Assembly (NCBI RefSeq): GCF_023856365.1
Contig: NC_064554.1
Span: 8,609,001-8,673,000, forward strand
Source: Brienomyrus brachyistius
Taxonomy: Eukaryota > Chordata > Actinopteri > Osteoglossiformes > Mormyridae
Length of the DNA: 64,000 nucleotides
Reading direction: 5' to 3'
Positions 1 to 13,800 of this stretch are shown here, one piece after another. The notes beneath the pieces were generated by a model. It saw only the letters and a list, made by a program, of their open reading frames with translations. It did no database searches and was not told the origin of the DNA. Made by a program: the position numbers and the translations under genes. The first letter of the stretch is position 1. The number at the start of each line of letters is the position of its first letter.

Positions 1-159
1 TCCCAGTGTCACGTGATCACCTTCGATGGACCACAGCCACAGTGTCAGCCTGCGGCAGTACAAGAATTCTGACCATATGGCTACTATATTCCTGTTAGTC
101 CAACATCGCTGCTGCCAGGGATGTTAAAGGACTCAGTATTAGAGGAGCTCACTCCTCCT

Positions 160-179
160 CCCCCCCCCCCCCCCCCCCC
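160..179. repeat. Poly(C) tract, 20 bases
   Basis: A run of 20 cytosines directly after a CTCCTCCT segment. It is one of many long poly(C)/poly(G) runs in this window, most of them without any gene context. Confidence 0.95.
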
Positions 180-3100
180 GCTAAATACTCGTAGTGGTGA
201 AACTATCATGGTTAACCAGCTCTGATTTCTGATTCATTTGGCTTTTGTAAAGGACAAAGTAAATTATGGAAGTTCAGTATCATTTTAAATATATCAATCT
301 TCAAAGGTATTCTTGTCTATAGGAGACAGCAGGGGTGCCTGACACCTCTGGGATTAGTAGTTTGAATCCCAACCCCCCACTGTATGTGAAGTTCACCTGT
401 TTTTCCCTTGTGCTTACTCCCATAGTCCAAAGCCACATAGGTCACAGTTTAGTGCCTTATTCCCTTTGCTCCTTGGGACAGGCTCCAGGCCTCCCCAGCA
501 CAGACCAGAGGTGGGGATTTCAGTTCCAGAGAGACCAATATTTTCTTTCAGCTAACCAGTTGCATGCTCTGTGACCGTGACTCTTTATACTCAACTGGTT
601 GACTGAAACAAAACCTCGCTCTGGATTTTTACTTTCCGGAACTGAATTATCCACCTATAGCACCGACTAAGCAATTGGAAGGTGGATGGATGGATCTGTT
701 TCCATTTAGGAATCCGCGTGGAGTTTCCAAAACGTGGCATAGATCACGTTAATTATGTTAATCACATTTAATTTCATATGTTATATTTGCACACTTAGCA
801 TCTTCAGGAGGGCAAACATGCAAGGAAAAGGAGGTCTCATGTTGTAGCACATGGGTAGGCGATATGGGTCACCATGGGAGCGATGCAGCCTGACGTGTTT
901 GTAATCAGCCCCGAATCACTCGCACAGTTGAGCCATAACGCTTTTGAGTTAGGAGTGGCTGCCCTAAATACATAGGTGTGATAAGGGCCGTTTTGTCGAG
1001 TGAGGTACCGCAGAGCAAATCTGTCACCCACAATGCATCAGGGTTTGGGCACAGAGATGCACAGAAAATAAGAGGGAATAGGATTTCTTAAGACAGATTA
1101 TTCTGCAGCCTGCCCTTCATTTCTCGTGGGCTTACAGGAGTGTATGAAGTACGCGGCCAGCTGGGCTCGCAGCTGCGAGTGACGCCAACACGCTTTGCAA
1201 TGCATCATGGGTGCACGGGTAGAGATGTGGCGTGCCTCGAACTGATAACGTGTCATCTGCATTTTAAAAAAACGTGCACAAAAACAGGAAACTGTCTAAC
1301 AAAAAAGAAAACTTAAGCATACCTACATTTGCAGAACAACAAAGACCTATAGAGAGGAAGAGCCCAGCTTCTGGGGTGGCCCCAAGTTCTGGCTTTCTTC
1401 AACACACAACCAAATATTCAGTGGTTATGCTGATAATACCTCCAAACAGAATAAACCCACTACAAATAGTGAGCTCATTTAGTCCAGGGTACACTGCATG
1501 ATTTTGATAAATTAAAGGAAATTAAAAGCATGAAATGCCTCTTTACTGCAGAGCCAACCAAACCAAGTCAGCTGACATTTTGTTCTGTCATGCATGATAA
1601 TTCATCTCCTGGAGGAAGTCACGTTTTCTAAGCGTGGTTCACATCATTGTTTTTGTTCAGATCTTTTTCTTGACTGAGACCCCACTGCAAATGAAATTAA
1701 AGGACACCGACCATCCTGACAAAATGAGCCTCATGACTCATTAAAGAGAAAGTGAGTAATTGCCTGGAAACAAATTGAATTTCTTGTTTATTTTATTACC
1801 TACAGAAGACACAAAACACGGGCTAACAAGTAATAAATGGAAAGTAACACAATAAATCAAAAAAGGAATTCAAAGACATTTAAGAATTGTTATTGAATTG
1901 TGCAGAAATGTATCATACTGTACTGCTCCTCTGAATGTCTGCAAAATGACTACAAAATAAAAGTTGTCACCAGAAGAGATGAATGTAGATGTTTTTATTC
2001 AAAAAGGCTCCAAGTTATAGATTCTAAGCTTGACATAGCCGACAGATTTTCATGGTGGTGGGATGGACATTTCAAGAATGTATTTATATATTTCATACAT
2101 ACCGTCCAAGGCAATGTTCAAGGGTCATAGAACAAGGTCAGCCAGCCTCCCTGAAACAGCTGGAGTTAAGGGCCTTACTAAAGGCCCCAATGGCCACAGA
2201 ATTTGACTTCACTACCATCCAGACACGTCCACAATTCCCTAATCCAGTAAGATACACACTGACCCCTGGAGACAATGAAAATAACAATGCCAAGCAGAGG
2301 GGGATTTCAATGGTTAGCATAAGCATGAAAACAACACCTTCAAGAGTGACAAACTACACAATCAGGAACTAAAAATGAACATGAAGAGTGATAGCTATCC
2401 AATACTGTGAGGTGAGGAGCAGTGTGGTCCTGATTTACCCAAAGGTACTATAGACCACATGGGTCCTATTACTTGGAGGTATCAGGAAAAGACTGCAACA
2501 CGATGAGGTCATTTATGTATCTGATGTTTGAGAGCTAAGGCAGTACTTCTGTGAGAATTTCTGGAGAGCTTTTGAGGGTTATGGAGGTTGCCAACGCAAG
2601 CGTTATTCAACCACAGCTGCTGAGTCTTCGGGGACTGACTGTTGGGAACAAAAGTGGACTCAAGAAATGCTTGTCAGCAGGAGACGATACCTGAGAGTTA
2701 CCCTATCGCACACCTTCTGCCTTGTCTTTCTGCATTCCCATCAACTTGTGGCAGATGTTTGCAAGCCATGCTCTGCCCTGACATTTGAAAGGCCTTCAGC
2801 TAGTTGCGCACACGGACCATTTCTACTTGCTGGTGACACTAGATTGCTCTTAGAATATCAGTTGCCTGTGCTTTCCAGATTCGCTCCAACAAGTGAGATT
2901 CTTGCTCCAGCTCGGTTCCAGGGCCTCAGGTAGTCTTATTCAAGCTTCATCTCCATGCCAACATACTTTCTGAGACACAGACGAGTCCCCAAGTTCAGAG
3001 TGCAAGTGCATCATAGATGTTCTGTACTTGCCAGGCCTGGACAGGCCATTAGACATACTGTGCATTGGCCAATGAGTTTGTGGGTTGATCGTGGGGGACC

Positions 3101-3559
3101 CCAAAATCCAGGGCTAACTGTTAATCCCAGTCCAGCCCTGATACTCACTTAACATGCATTCACAAAATGTGGTACATGAACAGTATTAATTCAACAGAAA
3201 GAACACAATGGTCATCAGAACTAAAATGATGGGGTACCTGAAATTCACACAGTTCATAAATATCATAACTCACCTCACTGCTGTGTCTCGTACAGATGTG
3301 ACCCGTCCAACAACTTTGCATTTCATCAGCCACGTATGATGAATTTCTCAATGATGTTGGGTGAAACCTCATGATCACTTTGCATGGCATGGCATTGTGT
3401 GAAAAATAGGAGCTCTAACCAGCTGTGTTTTTAGTGATGAATGGTAAATTTGATGAGGTTTTCAGCACAGAGCTTCTGTGTGTTGGGTTTTTCCCCCCCT
3501 TGAATCATACAACAAAGATGCTTAATCAAGAGAACTAACAGCACATCCTTTTAGAGCCT

Positions 3560-3780
3560 AACCCAGGCAGCATAGGGTTGCGGTGCACCTAAGAAGGCAT
3601 TGCAGGACAAATACACACACGATATATATAATCTAGGGATACCAATTAGCCTAACTGCATGTCTTTGGACTTTGGAAGGAAACTGGGGAGCCGAGAGGAA
3701 ATTCACACGAGGAGAACATGCAAGCTCCACAGACAGGGAGGTGGGAGGTACACCCCCAACCCTGAAGGTGTGAGGTGTCA
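3560..3780 (+). repeat. Fish interspersed repeat fragment (SINE-like)
   Basis: The text resembles the widespread fish repeat with the block 'gcatgtctttggactttgga' followed by 'ggagaacatgcaagctccac'. These two phrases, in this order and spacing, recur throughout teleost genomes as part of a dispersed non-coding repeat. A related head fragment ('tggagcctatcccagtcagc') occurs near 48.65 kb. The family name is not certain from memory; a RepeatMasker run would name it. Confidence 0.6.
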
Positions 3781-5459
3781 GTGCTACTTACAGAACCCAC
3801 ATTTACGCACGATTAAAAAAATACATAATCTCACTTATTCATTACGAAAACAATAATCTCAGTCAGGGAAGAGGAAGCCCTAAATGTGAACAGAACTCAA
3901 AAGTCTTCAAAGCCAAGATGGAAAGAGTGATGGAAAGATCAGCAGCCAGGCTTTGGGTCCTATGTTCAGATGTGTAAGTCTTCAAGGAGTCTCTCTTCTG
4001 TGATCAAGGAAGCTGCATCACCATATTAAATGTGCACATTCCCAGCCAGTGCAAGGAATTACTCTTCTGCAGACCAACACTGAAATTTAGATAATGACAC
4101 ATTTTTGCCCCCTAAAATAAACAAAATTAAACTGATTAAATCAAACCAGACATGCTTAATATTTCTGAAGTTTTACACTTTGGAGTGGGACTGTTAGATT
4201 TAAACATTAACTCAACAAAGTTTGCGTAACCTTGTAAATGACCAACCCCCAACTGAGTTTTTGCAAGAGACAGATATTAAATCCAGGACAAACGCAATTT
4301 TGTACAATTCGTTGTACGCAAGTGAACATAACAAGTAGAGCATAAAACACTGAATAGATTAGTACAGTGTGTTTCTCTGTATAATCCAGTTTGAATGTTA
4401 CCATCCATGTTCTGAATTTGCAGATCTGAGAGTAGGAATGTAAGTGACGCTGAAGACGATGGTGGTGTTTGACGAGGGTGCAGCAGGTAATGGAGAGGAC
4501 AAAACAAGTTTATGGGTTAATAAAACTCACATTAGCTCCAGCGTCAGGCTTGACCCAAGCAGAATTACAGCGTTGCGCTGATTTATAAAAGTCTTTCACG
4601 GGAAGCAGGGCTTACAAGAAGTGACGTCAATGGGTTTATGGTTTCAATAAAACAGAGCCGCCTTCTCGCCCTCCTAGCAGCCATCTGAGCTGGGGTTTAC
4701 CGGCGGTTCTGGTGGTATAAAAAATAAAAAATAAACTTCCCAGAAAGTACAGCGGCCTGTGAGGGGAAAGTGGTCTTCTGGTTATTTGGGAATGGATGGG
4801 GGGCACTGAGGAGGAAGGGGAGTATAGCCATATAGAGGTGCATCATTTTTTATATGATTCAAAGGTACCTAAAATAATGCGGTAAAACCTTTCAAATGTT
4901 GGAAATATTAGTAAGGTTTAGTGTGAATAGGGGTAATAACAGGCACACTGTGTCTTTCCTGAGAAGAACAAGCAGGGAAACTGAGGAAGTTTAAAGCACT
5001 TGACTCCTAAGATAGGATTTGTTATCCTGCCCATGCCACCTTTAAGGGCAGCCTCCTGAGTCCAGTAATAAAAGAGCACTGGGCTTTTTAACGCTTCCTA
5101 GCACGTCACAGTATAGCGCTGAGAGCCTGGAGTCTCAAGATTTCCGTAGATCAGGAAAACAAGAGACATTCAGTTTCACAAATGTCACTATCCCAAACCT
5201 CTTGCCTTAGCTGGGTGAGGACCCATGCAATTTTATTTCAACCACAAGGACTCAAAAGACATAGCTGAGTGTGCATAATATTATCTCTGTAGTGCATTTA
5301 CCACATGAATTTATCCCCCAGATACGCATTTTTACCGTTTGACCTATTTGCAGTGGTGTATATTTACAGATCCACCTCAGGTCATTGTACTTTAACTCAG
5401 AACCGGGCTCTGACCTGTGTGGTAGCTGCTCCCTTCCCATGATTTAAACCCACATCCTC

Positions 5460-6460
5460 CCTTACCCCCCCCCCCCCACACCCACCCCCACCCCCGCGTC
5501 CCCTCTGGTTCTGGCATCACGTGCCACTCGCTACTCGAGAAATACTACCCGCTTTAGAGGACGAAAGGAGACCGAAGTGGAATTTCAGACCTTCCGAACG
5601 GACGAAGAGGCATTAGGGGAATGAGGGATGGGTTTGGATCTCGCGCATTCCTAGCTCTCCGTTACTCCTCTGTGCTATTTTGATGCAGGAAACATCACTT
5701 TGCCCCCTCATGGGATCGCAAACCATGCTCATCACCCGTCCTGGTTAAAAGCGGAGGTCACAGTAATCCATATCTCCGCCTGCCACTGTCAAAAACCCAT
5801 AATCCAAATCCTTAACCTGCCTAAAGACGTCATCGTAAGCCTAATTCCTCGCTAAGGCCCGTATTCTGCCGCTTCCCCACCAGCGACAAAGCCGGCCGGT
5901 GTACTGCCATTGTCGCCGTAAGGAGATTTGCGTTTCCGCGCCGCCATTTGAATACCTGACAAGAAGATTAATTCATTTTCTACAGAGAGAGGAGCCCGGA
6001 AAACAAACAGAGCGCTGATTAAATCCTCCCGCTCGCCAGATAGTTTTGTTAGGGAGCCTTTAGTCTCTTCAAAGGGGAAGAAAAAACAGCGACAGAAGTT
6101 GGGTGACAGTATGGGGGGGGAGAATAAAGCCGGCGCAAGTGCTTTCTGTCGGCTCCAACTGGAACAGCTTGCTGGCAAACCGACATAACGGCATTTACAT
6201 CCGTCATCAGGAAACTCGCGAGGCACAAAAGCGACGTGTTACGTACCTATAATCCCGTATTTACATAACGCGCTTCTCTTGTTGCAAACGAGCAGCTATT
6301 TTGCGTACCGCTACCGCGCGCTCATCACTCCTCTCCTCTTCTCTCCCTCCCCCGCTGCCCTCTTTCCGGCAGCTGTCTGTCCCGGAGGCGCACTTCGGCC
6401 ACCTTGGACACACGCTCGGCACAACTGCAAAGGAGCCCTTCCAACAAGAACAGCCATCCA
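5460..6460 (-). promoter_or_regulatory. CpG-rich promoter-like region, gene unknown
   Basis: This kilobase is richer in CpG than its surroundings and begins next to a C-rich run at about 5465-5477. On the minus strand an ATG at 5947 in a good context (AAATGGCGGCG) opens a 31-codon frame ending at 5852; its beginning, MAARKRKSPYGDNG, is of a kind common at first exons of housekeeping genes. I do not recognise the protein and see no following exon to the left. It may be an unmethylated CpG island with a first exon of a gene running leftward out of the window, or simply a GC-rich regulatory patch. Confidence 0.25.
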
Positions 6461-7267
6461 ATACGATATCAGTAACTTTCAGGAAAACACAAGAAATTCT
6501 GCCAATTTGTTATTGTTCTCCTGTTCGTTTGTATGTATTCTTACGTTAAATTGTTTTTTTTTCACACCCAGATAAATTGCTTTTGGTCAGTAGTGTACGT
6601 GCTCATTCCATAGAAACACCCCCAAAACCATACATATGACATGTGTTTGGCCATGACACTGGAGGTCTCTTGCCAGAATTACTTTATTTGTTATTTAAAT
6701 TACCTAATTGCTGCATTCTAAGGAATTAATGCCCTCCCATGTACACCCAGGTAACCAGCAGAACTTCCTTAGAACCAGAAGCCTGTGGCTCTTTATTGAA
6801 AAGCCCGTCTCTTACATTGACATGCCACTCCATGCCCTCAGACAGGGTTAACTGTGTCTGAGGGAAAGTGCGCATGCCAGGGGTTTACTGCAACCGTTAA
6901 CGATGATGTCAATAAGACAGCAGAGCTTAATAGACTCATTAGGCCGGAGGCACCTTACTCAGGGCTGGATCCCCCCACCACACTGTCACATGTGGACTAG
7001 TCCACCCCCCCCCCTTGTTCAGATTGACTTAACCTTGCAGAAGGCGATGATTCCTGATTCTTGTTTACAGCATCTCTAACCCTTGCACTGAATCTTCCCA
7101 TAATTCCTTTTATGCGATTTCTATAGTGGCTGGTATTGGAGCTCCGTACTGGAACATACCAATGCCTGTGAGCCTCAAAGGGTGATAATTTGCTGCTGGA
7201 AAATACTGAGATGTACTGGCATAGACACAGATAAACACCTTTAGATTGGCATGCCAATGCCTGCCAA

Positions 7268-7311
7268 TTTTATTATTATTATTATTATTAATTTTTTTTT
7301 TTTTTTTTTTT
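7268..7311. repeat. (TTA)n / poly(T) microsatellite
   Basis: About seven TTA/ATT triplets followed by about 21 T residues. It is a simple repeat, possibly the tail of an old retroposon. Confidence 0.85.
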
Positions 7312-8456
7312 AAATTAACTTTTCACACGTTCATTCACAGGGTTTAGTAAACTTAGAGTGCCACCTGCTGGGTAGACCAAGCCAAAAAAAAAAATTGACA
7401 AGCGACCAAATACCAGAGCGAACAGCGAGAGCTACTTCACTTGGATCAGAGAGGCTTTCCCTCCTTCCATTTCCCAGCGAGTTTAACGGGGAACATCTTC
7501 CCCACTGCTGCATGCGAGGATTTACTGAAGACTCCAGGTGCATTTTACCACATGAAAGAGACAGATTAACTATCCCAAGAACCTCCACGAAGCCGATGCT
7601 AAATAAAAGCTCGGTTCTGAAGCAGAGCCTTTGTGTGGCTTTTTCCACCTTTCATCGACTCGTCTGCTGGCTTGGTCATGTGACATCATCACCACAGAAC
7701 CCGCAGGCTGCTGGTAACAGCACCTGTGACCCGTCCGTCCTGGCCCCGGGGGGGCAATACAGGGTTACAGCGATGGCTAATACTCTAGCAGGAGCACAGT
7801 GGCAATCAGCAATATTGCCAACATCAGAGCCCTTGGGAACACAGGCGGCCATTATGAAGGTGGGGAGCAAGGAGCTGCTCAGGGGAGTGTTTTGTGCAGC
7901 CTGAAACACATTAAAGCCCCAACAGTGGGGGGGGCTACACAACGGTAAGGAGCCTTCCCATCTGCCCCGGCTCAGCCTCCTACCTCCTTCAATGACTTAA
8001 ATGAGCGACAGGCCTTAACTGTTAAACAGCCCCCTCTACACACCACCCTCCCCAATCCCCTCTCCCAGCCCCCATAATTGATCCCCCCGCTCCCCCTCCT
8101 CTCCAGCCCAACCGTCGGGGGGACGTTCCATTGGCCTGGATTGAAACCCAGGGTCTCTCGCCAGGTCCAGTTAAACAGGCTGGGCTGACAGCTTGAGTGA
8201 TGAGAACGACTCCTTTTTAAAGGCTTGGAGAACTAAGGACAAGTGGGAACAGAAGGACCCCCGCTCAGCGTGAGCCCCTTTCAGATGCCTGCACTGCGGC
8301 CTCCCTTACGCGGGGCTAACCCCGACTGTACGCGGGCCTTTGATATCTAACTCCCCTAAACCAATATTTGACAGTCCTCTCATTTTAAAACATGAAACAT
8401 TTCGAGAAAAAGCCCTCTGTACAGAGGTGTAACATATTATTTTTCCGCATACTACT

Positions 8457-8458
<2 letters not shown>

Positions 8459-8515
<57 letters not shown>
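8459..8515 (+). repeat. Poly(G) homopolymer, 57 bases
   Basis: An unbroken run of 57 G on the plus strand lies between ordinary AT-balanced sequence. It is the longest homopolymer in the window. Such a run can fold into G-quadruplexes and is hard to replicate and to sequence, so its exact length is unreliable. It could be real or partly an assembly or base-calling artefact. Confidence 0.95.
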
Positions 8516-8516
<1 letters not shown>

Positions 8517-8687
8517 TTATCTGTACCCTGCTAGAAATCACCGGCTTGACGTTTGGTCACCTAGAGGTTTATTTGAATGAGCAGCCACAGGAAAACAACC
8601 CTCCCCCACGCAGAGGTTGCTGCTTCCTGTCCTCGGTGGTCTGGCACCATAACTCACTCCCCTCCCCCAGTCAGTGTGGTCCACTAT

Positions 8688-8704
8688 GGGGGGGGGGGGG
8701 GGGG
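8688..8704 (+). repeat. Poly(G) tract, 17 bases
   Basis: A second G run only about 170 bases downstream of the 57-base run, followed by CGGGGAGG. Confidence 0.9.
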
Positions 8705-10199
8705 CGGGGAGGTTGTCTTTCCTGAGAGACAGGTTCACATGCAGAGGGATTGAAGGGGCTTTTTTTATTAGGCCAAACGAATGAAAGCTTGTCTCGTTTC
8801 AGCTTTCTGAAATGCATATATGGTCACAGGGAATGTGCTGGAATATCTCTCACAGCCTGACATCTGCGTCACCTAAAATACATCAGCAATAACACTCATA
8901 TAAAAGTTAAAAAGACTTAGTCCTTGTATCCTCAACATCCAGACCTTGCTTGTGTGGGGTCTCACTCACAGCTTTTACCTCACCTCTCTCCTTGGCACTG
9001 CAATGCACTCTGGGAGATATCCAGTCAGGGGGTGGGGCCAGTCATCTGGGAGATGGATTAGGGTCAGTCTCAACCACTAGGCTGGCTATGTCAGGTTCAT
9101 TCCTAACATCCCTCGGGACAGACTGTCATGTGCTGCTATACTTGATTAGTGAAATTATTCTCTCTTGGCAAGATGTATGTTGGTTTGAATGAGAGCAGTA
9201 GCACTGCGTTGGTGGCGTTGCTGTTGTCTGAGGGCCTGTGCAAGATGGAAGAGCCAAAGTGCTGTCCCTTTCTGGTTAACGTCTCGTTCAAACTGCTTCG
9301 GTTACGCCGGCCTGCCTCCGAGGGAGCAGAAGCACAGACATTTCGATTTTCCCAAAGAGGTAACCATCAGAAGCCGTAAGTCACAGCAGATTTTAAAGAT
9401 GGGCCCCAGAGAGGATGGGGCCATTGCGGACAACGAGCCATGCTAAGTGTGGTACGGGGTCGTTAATCCGATAAAGGACCAGAACCAGAAGTCTTGTCCT
9501 TTGTTTTCTTCCGGTCCACCCAGATCCATCAGTTCATAGGGCTACAGAGAAGCTCGTGCCCAGCACCCAGGTGACAGATGATCACAGAAAGGCCCAGCAG
9601 ATTCCGGAGATGGCATCAGCACTCTCCCCTGGGCCATAATGGCTTCCAATACGCCACATTTCCACCCTGCTACCATTTACCCCTGGATAACGTTAAGTTA
9701 CCTTTATGCCTCTTTGGAATCTTTTCACAAGTCAACACAGATAAGCTCCCATCACACAAGCTTCCAGACCTGAAATCTACTCTCGAAGTAGAAAATAAAT
9801 CACCCCCCCCCCTCCCCCCCCGGAACCTAGATAACTACGTACATTGCACACTTCACCCCGCAGAATTAGCAGATCTATGAACTCGGAGGGGGTGTCCTAT
9901 CGGCCCTTTCGAGCAGGAGGAACTGCTGATGTGTTAATCCAGCTGTCGGACGCACTAATTACCTACTCACACGGACCAGCTGCCTGAACATCACCTGTGG
10001 TTCGACACCACAAATATCTGAGGCAAAACTAATCTGTCAAAAAAAAAAACAAATAAGAAGATCCAGAGAAACTTCTTTATCGGTACGGAACAACACGGGT
10101 CTCACTCAGCCAGTGTGGATGTTGACTTCGGAAGGATGCTATCTATGCTCATCAGATGTGGCTTTAATCAGCAGAGTGAGGAGCGAAGCGCAAAGACAG

Positions 10200-10860
10200 C
10201 ACAAGCCTTAGCAGTGGAACGTATGTAAAGTGTGAAATGAATGAGGATTTGCCGGCAGAGAAGACAGGAGAGAGACAGAGAGACAGCGGCGAGAGAGCGG
10301 CTATGCAAATGGATGCAGAGCTAAAATATTAATATCCCCCCCATCATCCGTGGCACCTGCATTCCCACCCCCCCCGCCCCCCGCACACGGCAGCCGGCAC
10401 CCGTGTCACCCGCGTCCTTATCTTTAAATAGCCGTGCTGTGATGTGGGATCTGCAGGGCCATGAATCTGCAGACGGCGCCCCGACAGAACGTGCATTTAT
10501 GTCAACCGTACGCCGATCCACTCTAGCCCATCTCCCTGGAGACGACGGGGCCCTTTGTCATCGTCCCGCCGCGGTGGAAGGGGGGTGTGGGCCGTCCACC
10601 TTATTAGGGGGCTCGTTGGAACAAAGGGGGCGGCCCTGCTGCAGCCTTTCGTCATGTGGCAGGCTGGGCCGGGGGGGGGCGGGGGGGGGCACTGTCGAGG
10701 CCGGCTCGTCGAAATATTGCGAGAGGCATGCGTACGAAATCCTAGAGGGTTATTTCTAGCCCTGCAGCGGGGCGTGGGGCTTTGTCGGCGCACTCTCATC
10801 TGGGCCCCCGGGTCCTTGCAGAAAACGTTTCCCTCACATGCAGATATACGGCTCTGAGTG
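10200..10860. other. GC-rich patch without a recognised gene
   Basis: A GC-rich interval with C-runs near 10370-10382 and G-runs near 10668-10690. An ATGCAAAT octamer (POU-factor type site) lies at 10303-10310. Overlapping 100-118 codon frames on both strands follow from the GC content. I see no recognisable exon. A regulatory role is possible but not shown. Confidence 0.3.
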
Positions 10861-13800
10861 CCTTCCGATCATTCCTGAAGGCCCCACTGTTCACCGGGGC
10901 AGGTTTCCTTGTAACCCGCCCTAGCGTGTCCAGGCAGTTTCATTTGCTCACCATTATGCTGGGAATGAGGTGGACTTGGAGTCAAAAGGTGGAGTCAAAA
11001 TAAAATACATTTAAAATGCTGTCAAATGCACTGGTTGGGTTCTGCCGGCTTTATGTATTAAAACGTATGAGATTGAATGTTTTTTTATGAAAGGATCCTT
11101 TTTCTGATGGAAGAACAAGGCCCCTCTATGTCCCCAAGGCCACTTCGAAAATAAATTGTTCAGAAATAATCACGAAACAATAAATACTTGCAGTAGAACG
11201 CATCTGGGTAAAATGCGAAATATTCAATTCATGCAGTTTCTGAAATGTTACCGCTGCCTTGGTCGCTCTCATCTATTAGTGTTTTGAAAATTGCGTGTTT
11301 TCCCATTTAAGTATTCAAGGCCTGCCTCGCACTTTAATAGACTTCATTCTGTGAAAATTGCCTCTGGTGTAGATGGCCCTCCCTCCTTCTAAAACAGAAA
11401 TGAATAAGAGCGCCTTTTAAGGACACCGACATAAAACAGGATGTCACATGTGGTAAATAACTTTCCTGGCATTGATTTAAACGCCATGTGGGATCGCTGT
11501 GAAGTCCTTAAAGGAGAGCCAGTGCCCATTTGTTTGGTATTAGCGAGTTTGTTTAGACTTTTAGCACGGTGCTCGGTTGTGAGTTAGAGACGGGGTGTGC
11601 TTGTGGAGATATCTGGGGGTGACACAAATTAAAAACAGCCATCTCCATCACTGAATGACTAATGTACAGCCATTGCAAAATAAACACAGAAGATGGCTTC
11701 CAGATGTAAAAGGCCCGAGAGCAAAGTGAGCAGAGTGAGTGTGAGTCTGCATGTGTGTGTGTGTTTTGCCATGCCTTTTCGCACCATCGTTATGTGTCAT
11801 ATAAACACAGAATTTCCACTTGTTTGCTGCTAAATATGAATGCGGCTGTTCGGAAACATTTCTAAACACAGACAGACGCACTATTAAAGAAGCTGAATTT
11901 CATACCCCACACATTATAGTAATGGCACCCAGCTATGCACGCAGCTACATACTGAACTTAGGCATGACTATAAGTGGTACTTTGAAACAGGTATTGTTTT
12001 TAAAGTTTTATTTGACATGATTTATCATTTAAGAGAAATATGTAACACACCCCGTAACTGAAATGCAAAGACGTCGGTTTTATCAGGCTTACAGGTGTGC
12101 AAACATGATATATATTGTCATTTCTGCAGATGCAAGCACAGTTTTGATTTGCTACGTGCTGTTTACCCGATTTTTAATCTTCACAGTTCCCCGGCTCTGC
12201 AAGCCTCACGCCAGGCTCAGCAGAAATGGATAAATGATCCTGTGAATATGCGATTACATGCATTGGATGCATCCAGAAAGTGCGCAGCCTGGCTGAAATA
12301 TTTATGAGCTGTTGTTTTTTTAAGCAGAGGAGGGAAAGTGTTTTCCCAGGTGGCTCAGATGAGTCGACCGCTATTATAAAGAAGCGTGCTTTGACAGATC
12401 ACCGCGCTCCTCAGATCTCATTAGGCAAACCCTGATGGCGTACTCTGCTCCGACCGAGGCCCTCGCCGCAAAAAGCCCATTAAAATAAATTCAAAATCTT
12501 AACACACAATAAAATCTACATGCATTATTCAACTATCTCATTATGAGGCAATCAAAGTACAGAAATACGCAATATTCCATGACATTATTGCGGTCTATAA
12601 AACTCAAACAGACTGCTTGTGAGCGATTTCCTGCTTGTGGGACATCTGCTAAAACCTAATTAGGCTGTAAAATATTTTGAAAGTACCTGGCCGTTGTGTT
12701 TGAGAAAAAAAAGCAATTACTCGATTGGTTAATGCATTATGTCCGGACCAACTTGTGATTAGGATCCTGGGGCATCTTAGTACATGAAAAAGCATATGAC
12801 CTTTATGGCTTCTTAATACTAAATAACGTTCATTTAACGTTATTTTGTAACGTTATTTTTTTCGCCATGTCCTTGAATAATGCATTAATGGAAGCACAAG
12901 TTATTTTCTGTTCAACGCCTTGTCCCCAACGCTAACTACCAGTGTGTAAACGAAGCTGTATCAAATTGGTGCCCTCTGCTGTTCCATACGCTATACAACA
13001 GCGCCACCTATTGGTGATCATATGACGTTTTTTTAAAACTACTACTTGGCGTGTCCGACATCATGACTGTAATCACTTCTGGTGATATGTAACATTTAAA
13101 CGAAACCTTCAACCATTTAAACGGGTCCTGGGGAGGGAACCCAGGGAAGTCTGGCCTGTTTTAGCGGTGGATTAGCCAGGTGGCATTAGCATTTCAAGGT
13201 GAAGCAGGAGACACAAACACTGATGTCATTCTCCTCAATTCATAAAAAGTCTTACCTGCAGAACCTGGATCAGTAACTTCTTCGGGTTCTATCCAGTGTA
13301 GGCCCGCTAACAGTCCAGTGAGTTTCTCCCCGTCCACTAGTCTGTACAGTGTGCATAATCTGCCAGCTGGTCAGTAACCTTCTTCAGAGGCTTCAGTGAC
13401 CCTGACTACTGGCACAGGATATAACGTTCACTCTGTGTCTAGCTGTAAATCATAGCCAGGCCTGAGCCCTGCCCTTTGCATTACACAATGTAAAAAGTTT
13501 GGCCCAGTTAGTGACAGCAAGCAGCAAGGCCACTGGAGACAGTTAGAGCTGGAGTCTCTGTTCAGATAATGCTGTACATAACTGGGCTCCCTGGCACTGC
13601 CTTGCAGGATGCCCCTAAAGCCTAGAACTTTCTGGAACAGTGCGACCTCCCTGTAGGATACAGCTGGGCTGGGCAGTCGATCCAGGCCCGCAGCCCTACT
13701 CAGCATCACCACAAGGCCAGTTAATGTAGAGCCAGCTTCATTTAGCTGGAATTCTTCTGTGTTCAACTGCGATAAGATGGTGAGCATGGAAGGACCGGCT

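Larger units (their letters stand above)
1..5459. other. Intergenic sequence, no recognisable gene
   Basis: I see no exon with plausible splice sites and protein similarity here. The short open frames (up to about 106 codons) look like chance frames. The stretch contains a 20-base poly(C) run near the left edge, GGAT microsatellite bits near 685 and 37.4 kb-like simple repeats, and a fish interspersed repeat at about 3.56-3.78 kb. It could be a gene-poor flank or an intron of a gene outside the window. Confidence 0.5.
6461..10199. other. Intergenic sequence, no gene seen
   Basis: No supported gene. A 169-codon frame on the plus strand (7395-7904) has no domain I recognise, no hydrophobic or repeated pattern and no splice context, so I treat it as chance. 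The stretch contains a TTA/poly(T) microsatellite (about 7268-7311) and two long poly(G) runs. Confidence 0.5.

Noticed and set aside
335..370. tRNA-like B box (AGTTTGAATCCC)
   Set aside because: No matching A box or cloverleaf can be drawn around it.
7395..7904. 169-codon plus-strand frame
   Set aside because: No recognisable domain, no splice context, overlapped by frames on the other strand.
13428..13787. 119-codon minus-strand frame
   Set aside because: No family resemblance and no neighbouring exons.
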